A stretch of DNA of 9,426 bases from an uncultured Mollicutes bacterium (GTDB lineage: Bacteria; Bacillota_I; Bacilli_A; RFN20; CAG-826): assembly GCA_900550795.1 (NCBI GenBank), contig URTN01000017.1:1-9426 (forward strand), read 5' to 3'. A program made the position numbers and the translations under genes. Each line of letters opens with the position of its first letter. Position 1 is the first letter of the stretch. Below the pieces are notes generated by a model. It searched no databases and was not told the DNA's origin. It saw only the letters and a program-made list of their open reading frames with translations. Shown piece by piece: positions 6,721-9,426 of the stretch.

Positions 6721-7686
6721 TTAGTCATTCAATATTTCTTGTTTTTTCTGTTCAAATTCTTCTTGAGTTAAAACGCCTGAATCGAGCAAACTTTTCATCT
6801 GTTGCAATAATTCCATTTGCTCTTTAACAGACATTTTAGGAATAGTATGGTTTGGTTGCTTTTGTTCGGCATCTGTTTTTTTCTTTTTTTCAACCATTGC
6901 CTTTTTTTCATTGACTTTATTCTGAAATATAGAATTTTTTTGTTCTTGAAGTTCTTTCTTTTTTCTTGTCTCTTCTAATTCTTTCAATTCTTTTTGCTCA
7001 GCATATGTCATCTTGGTTTTTAATCCAAACTCCTCTCTGAATTCATTTCCTATTTCTGTAAATTCATCCTGAATGTCTCGAACTCCAATATCGTCTAAAA
7101 ATCCATTTACCATACCTGATAAAATGCCTTTTTTCTTCTGCTTGCCCATTGCCTTTGCGACAGCTTTTGTTACACCTGTTGCAGTAAAATTGCCTGACTT
7201 TGCCAAATTCTTAGCCGCCTCACCGGCAATTTCCATTCCCGAGCCTTCTGCAGTGGGCATCTCTTCTTGGGCCTTTAATCTTAGTTCTAAAATTCTTTCA
7301 GCATCTTCTGTTTCTGTAATAATGCTCTGATAGTAATTTAAATCATAGCGTTCTGCATCTGGACCCATTTGATCATTTATCGCCATGATCAAAACCTTCA
7401 ATTCGTTTACAGATGGTAAAGCAAAATCCTCTACTTTGTCACCTATGTATAACTCCAACTGCTCTTCTCCATTGGCAGCTTCGCCTTGAATTGCTTGATT
7501 TATAATGGAATAATCGTAACGTTCGATTCCCTTGAAGTTATTGAATATTCCATACTTTTCTAAAACTACGGCCTGATTTGTTACTATCAAAACATTTGTA
7601 TAAGCCCCCCAAAAGCCATGGCGTACACACGATACTTTATAAACTATCTTTTCGCCTGAATTTAATACGAATTTTTTCTTTTCCAC
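6721..7686 (-). CDS. Bacterial PH-like domain and SHOCT domain protein
   Basis: 321 aa if started at the GTG at 7686; an ATG at 7701 gives 326 aa. I prefer the GTG because a perfect GGAGG sits 8 nt before it, while the ATG has no good site upstream. In 326-aa numbering, residues about 8-112 are a beta-rich bacterial PH-like domain (YokE-type), with FVLNSGEKIVYK and GAYTNVLIVTNQAVVLEKYG. Residues 150-225 are Ala/Gly/Lys-rich and helical. Residues 225-275 are highly charged and probably coiled coil. Residues 291-325 are a SHOCT domain: LLQQMKSLLDSGVLTQEEFE followed by QKKQEIL. No signal peptide or membrane span, so probably cytoplasmic. SHOCT domains often sit at the C-terminus of proteins with PH-like or membrane modules and may mediate oligomerisation. 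The gene stands alone, with its own terminator and a 500-bp gap upstream. The molecular role is not known. Confidence 0.88.
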   Translation of the reverse strand: MEKKKFVLNSGEKIVYKVSCVRHGFWGAYTNVLIVTNQAVVLEKYGIFNNFKGIERYDYSIINQAIQGEAANGEEQLELYIGDKVEDFALPSVNELKVLIMAINDQMGPDAERYDLNYYQSIITETEDAERILELRLKAQEEMPTAEGSGMEIAGEAAKNLAKSGNFTATGVTKAVAKAMGKQKKKGILSGMVNGFLDDIGVRDIQDEFTEIGNEFREEFGLKTKMTYAEQKELKELEETRKKKELQEQKNSIFQNKVNEKKAMVEKKKKTDAEQKQPNHTIPKMSVKEQMELLQQMKSLLDSGVLTQEEFEQKKQEILND

Positions 7687-7694
7687 TTTATATG

Positions 7695-7699
7695 CCTCC
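7695..7699 (-). promoter_or_regulatory. Shine-Dalgarno GGAGG inside the apparent first codons of the PH-SHOCT gene
   Basis: GGAGG on the minus strand overlaps the ATG at 7701-7699 and the following GAG and GCA codons. It is 8 nt upstream of an in-frame GTG at 7686-7684. This is ideal spacing and points to GTG as the true start. Confidence 0.65.
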
Positions 7700-7701
7700 A
7701 T

Positions 7702-8205
7702 AATAGATTAGGCCACTTAGCCTATTTATTAACGTGTAATTTTTGCGAGCAAATATGTAAATGATTTTATTAGTTCATATTTTATACCTTATATCGGCAA
7801 ATTTGGATATTCATTTCTATGTCTCGCTTCCACAATATAAAAGTATTAAAGGGCGGGAATCATTGCATCAATCAGCATCTATCCGTCAATTCATCGTTAA
7901 CAATTGGTTTCTCTGTTATATTACTCCCTAAAATATTAAAACATATTACATTAATGACTGAGCAAAGAGCAATAAAGGCCATTTCGATAAGTTAGACACC
8001 GTTCATCTACGGCTGTATCCCGCCACTCCTACAATACAATCAAACACAGTGTGATAATGTAATGGAATATTTGTAGCTTAAGTCCAATGAAAGAGTATCA
8101 GTTCAAAAACGATATTATTTTGCGGATTATATTCAACATATTTAGTAATGACTGCAACAAAAATAGCAGTTTTTACATTGAAAACATCGAATTTTATTAA
8201 AAATG
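7702..8205. other. Intergenic region without a confident gene
   Basis: About 500 bp between two minus-strand genes. No tRNA, riboswitch, transposase motif or CRISPR repeat was recognised. A plus-strand frame from 7774 to 8145 contains no TAA or TGA and is interrupted only by TAG at 7993 and 8074, ending with TAG at 8143. Its longest ATG-initiated piece is 7819-7995 (58 aa, starting MSRFHNIKVLKGGNHC), with no good ribosome site. A hairpin with a T run follows at 8151-8174. A minus-strand ORF of 36 aa (starting MAFIALCSVINV near 7982) is also open, without a ribosome site. The upstream control region of the PH-SHOCT gene must lie near 7702-7800, but no convincing -35/-10 pair was seen. Confidence 0.5.
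8151..8174 (+). terminator. Weak terminator-like hairpin oriented to the plus strand
   Basis: ACTGC (8151-8155) pairs with GCAGT (8166-8170) across a 10-nt A-rich loop, and the right arm runs into TTTTT. The T run is on the plus-strand side, so it would stop rightward transcription. On the minus strand, where it lies 32 nt after the polymerase-like gene stop, no T run follows. The 5-bp stem is short. Confidence 0.35.
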
Positions 8206-9426
8206 CTAAATTAGACTTGGTTTATTTATTTCTAAAGATAAATAAGCATTATAGAAAGCTAAGCCTACTAAAGGAACAACCAATCCAAAAGGAATAGAAA
8301 ATATGATTCCCATAGTCGGCATATTACCTATTAATCCAAAAGGCAATGAGAAGGATAAAACTAGGATTAAAGAAAAAGAGCTAACCCATATAGTCATATT
8401 CTTGTTATTTTTAATCCCTGGGATTATATAAGCAGCGAAACTTATCAATCCTAAAGGTAAGGAAATCGATAAAGAGTAGACATCCAAATAAAGTAGAGAG
8501 AAAGATAGTAATGAAGAGCCGATTAATAAGAATGCAAATCGATAATTTTTGATTAAGAAATCTTTTATTCCTACAAATGATATTTGATATTCATATTCTT
8601 CCTTATTTTCTAATATAGGAACAATGATAAATAAAGCAAAAATAGCCCCTTTATATGAATCAAGGAAAAGATATTCATATTCTACTAATGTCCTAATTAA
8701 AAATGGAGCAAAGTAGACTAGACTCATAAATATTGATGGGTCTTTATTCTCTTTGAATTTCTTGACAAACCTATAACCTAGATAAACTAGAACAGAGATA
8801 TATATTATTAAACGTAATAAGCCACCCCTGGCTAGACATTCTAAGAACCCATTATGGGCTGGCCAGGAATTAAATGCTTTGGCATCAGGAGAAGAAGAAT
8901 CCGCTGCATAGAAGAATGAATACTGAAAATTAGTATCGCCAAACCCAAATATCCAAAACATAGGAGACATATTTAATTGATTAAATAGCTTTTTATATAT
9001 TACAAACCTAGTCCCGATTGTTGTCCCTTCTCCGCTAGAGAAAATGCTCTTACATGCTAATAATAGATTTCTAAATAATCCATCTCCTTCCGGAATCGGG
9101 ATACATAAAAGAATAATCCCAGTTAAGAAAATAACTCCTACAATAGAAAACAAGGTAACGGATAACTTCTTTTTCGTTTTGAACAATGTAAATCCCTTAT
9201 ATAACATATAGGAAAATATCAAGACGGCTTCAGCTACTATAGATGATTTGGAATTGACTGGAACTGAAGAAATAAGAAGGAAAACAAAGAAAAATATCCT
9301 CCACTTCTTTTTATCTAATTCAAATAGATATATCGTTGACATTACCCCAAAAAGAATGACAAGACCAAATATGTTCTTATGCCCGAATAAAGAAGAAATA
9401 AATGATTCCTCTCCCTTAAATAAGGC
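8206..9426 (-). CDS. O-antigen ligase / polysaccharide polymerase-like membrane protein, 5' end outside the window
   Basis: The ATG at 9342 is probably internal. The frame is open for all 28 codons up to the window edge, and those codons (GEESFISSLFGHKNIFGLV) match the usual loop and helix before the position corresponding to that Met. At least 406 residues are visible. Numbered from 9342, there are about ten hydrophobic spans. The Wzy_C-type signature is present as GTTIGTRFVIYKKLF (106-120), FGFGDTNF (132-139) and AHNGFLECLARGGLLRL (162-178). This family joins or polymerises undecaprenyl-linked oligosaccharides outside the membrane, or ligates them to an acceptor. In a Gram-positive cell a Wzy-like capsule/exopolysaccharide polymerase is more likely than an LPS ligase (inference). 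Residues about 265-378 add four further spans beyond the signature domain. It ends with TAG at 8206-8208 and has no obvious minus-strand terminator. It may be the last gene of a polysaccharide cluster lying to the right. Confidence 0.82.
   Translation of the reverse strand, partial: ALFKGEESFISSLFGHKNIFGLVILFGVMSTIYLFELDKKKWRIFFFVFLLISSVPVNSKSSIVAEAVLIFSYMLYKGFTLFKTKKKLSVTLFSIVGVIFLTGIILLCIPIPEGDGLFRNLLLACKSIFSSGEGTTIGTRFVIYKKLFNQLNMSPMFWIFGFGDTNFQYSFFYAADSSSPDAKAFNSWPAHNGFLECLARGGLLRLIIYISVLVYLGYRFVKKFKENKDPSIFMSLVYFAPFLIRTLVEYEYLFLDSYKGAIFALFIIVPILENKEEYEYQISFVGIKDFLIKNYRFAFLLIGSSLLSFSLLYLDVYSLSISLPLGLISFAAYIIPGIKNNKNMTIWVSSFSLILVLSFSLPFGLIGNMPTMGIIFSIPFGLVVPLVGLAFYNAYLSLEINKPSLI

Noticed and set aside
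7073..7330. Plus-strand 85-codon ORF
   Set aside because: Antisense to the PH-SHOCT coding sequence, with no ribosome site or promoter; a shadow frame.
7702..7725. Small hairpin TAGGC/GCCTA in the PH-SHOCT leader
   Set aside because: Only 5 bp with a 6-nt loop; it could be chance and matches no known leader element.
7980..8010. GTGTCTAACTTAT on the minus strand, reminiscent of some insertion sequence tips
   Set aside because: No matching opposite end and no transposase sequence in any frame; too short to support a mobile element.
7945..8063. ATTACATTA and TAATGTAAT as 9-bp inverted repeats 100 nt apart, possible insertion sequence ends
   Set aside because: Short and AT-only apart from one base, no transposase motif between them and no target-site duplication found.
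1..9426. CRISPR arrays, tRNA or rRNA genes
   Set aside because: No regularly spaced direct repeats and no cloverleaf or rRNA-like conserved stretches seen on either strand.

Overview
The window is AT-rich Bacillota-like DNA. Every confidently called gene lies on the minus strand, so transcription runs from high to low coordinates. Three long genes encode lipoproteins with a Lys-rich start, a hydrophobic stretch, a lipobox Cys and then a Ser-rich linker. Two of them carry InlB-type repeat sequence. TGA is used as a stop (lipoprotein 2) and TGG encodes Trp, so this is the standard bacterial code rather than the Mycoplasma code. My best guess, by inference only, is an uncultured host-associated or gut member of Bacilli (RF39/RFN20/Erysipelotrichales-like).

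Layout from high to low coordinates: (1) 9426-8206, the 3' portion of a multi-membrane-span O-antigen ligase/polysaccharide polymerase-like gene whose start lies outside the window. (2) 8205-7702, about 500 bp without a confident gene. It holds a plus-strand frame interrupted only by TAG codons and followed directly by a terminator-like hairpin. (3) 7686-6721, a cytoplasmic protein with an N-terminal bacterial PH-like domain and a C-terminal SHOCT domain, ended by a strong intrinsic terminator. (4) 6500-119, a self-contained transcription unit with a TATAAT promoter, a perfect palindrome in the promoter spacer, three consecutive surface lipoprotein genes (gaps of +10 nt and -4 nt), and an intrinsic terminator. 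(5) 3-50, possibly the last codons of a convergent plus-strand gene.

The three lipoproteins look like a co-expressed set of envelope-anchored proteins. The first two share a module of about 200 residues that appears twice in each protein. The second and third share another beta-rich module beginning with FVG(D/E)(F/Y). The first also carries a canonical EF-hand calcium loop and a C-terminal InlB B-repeat, and the third has about three repeats of roughly 100 residues resembling divergent B-repeats. I recognise no enzymatic motif in any of them, so binding, adhesion or envelope scaffolding is the most that can be inferred. The most useful new observations are this three-lipoprotein operon with reshuffled modules, the corrected starts at 6467 and 7686, and the odd 7702-8205 gap.
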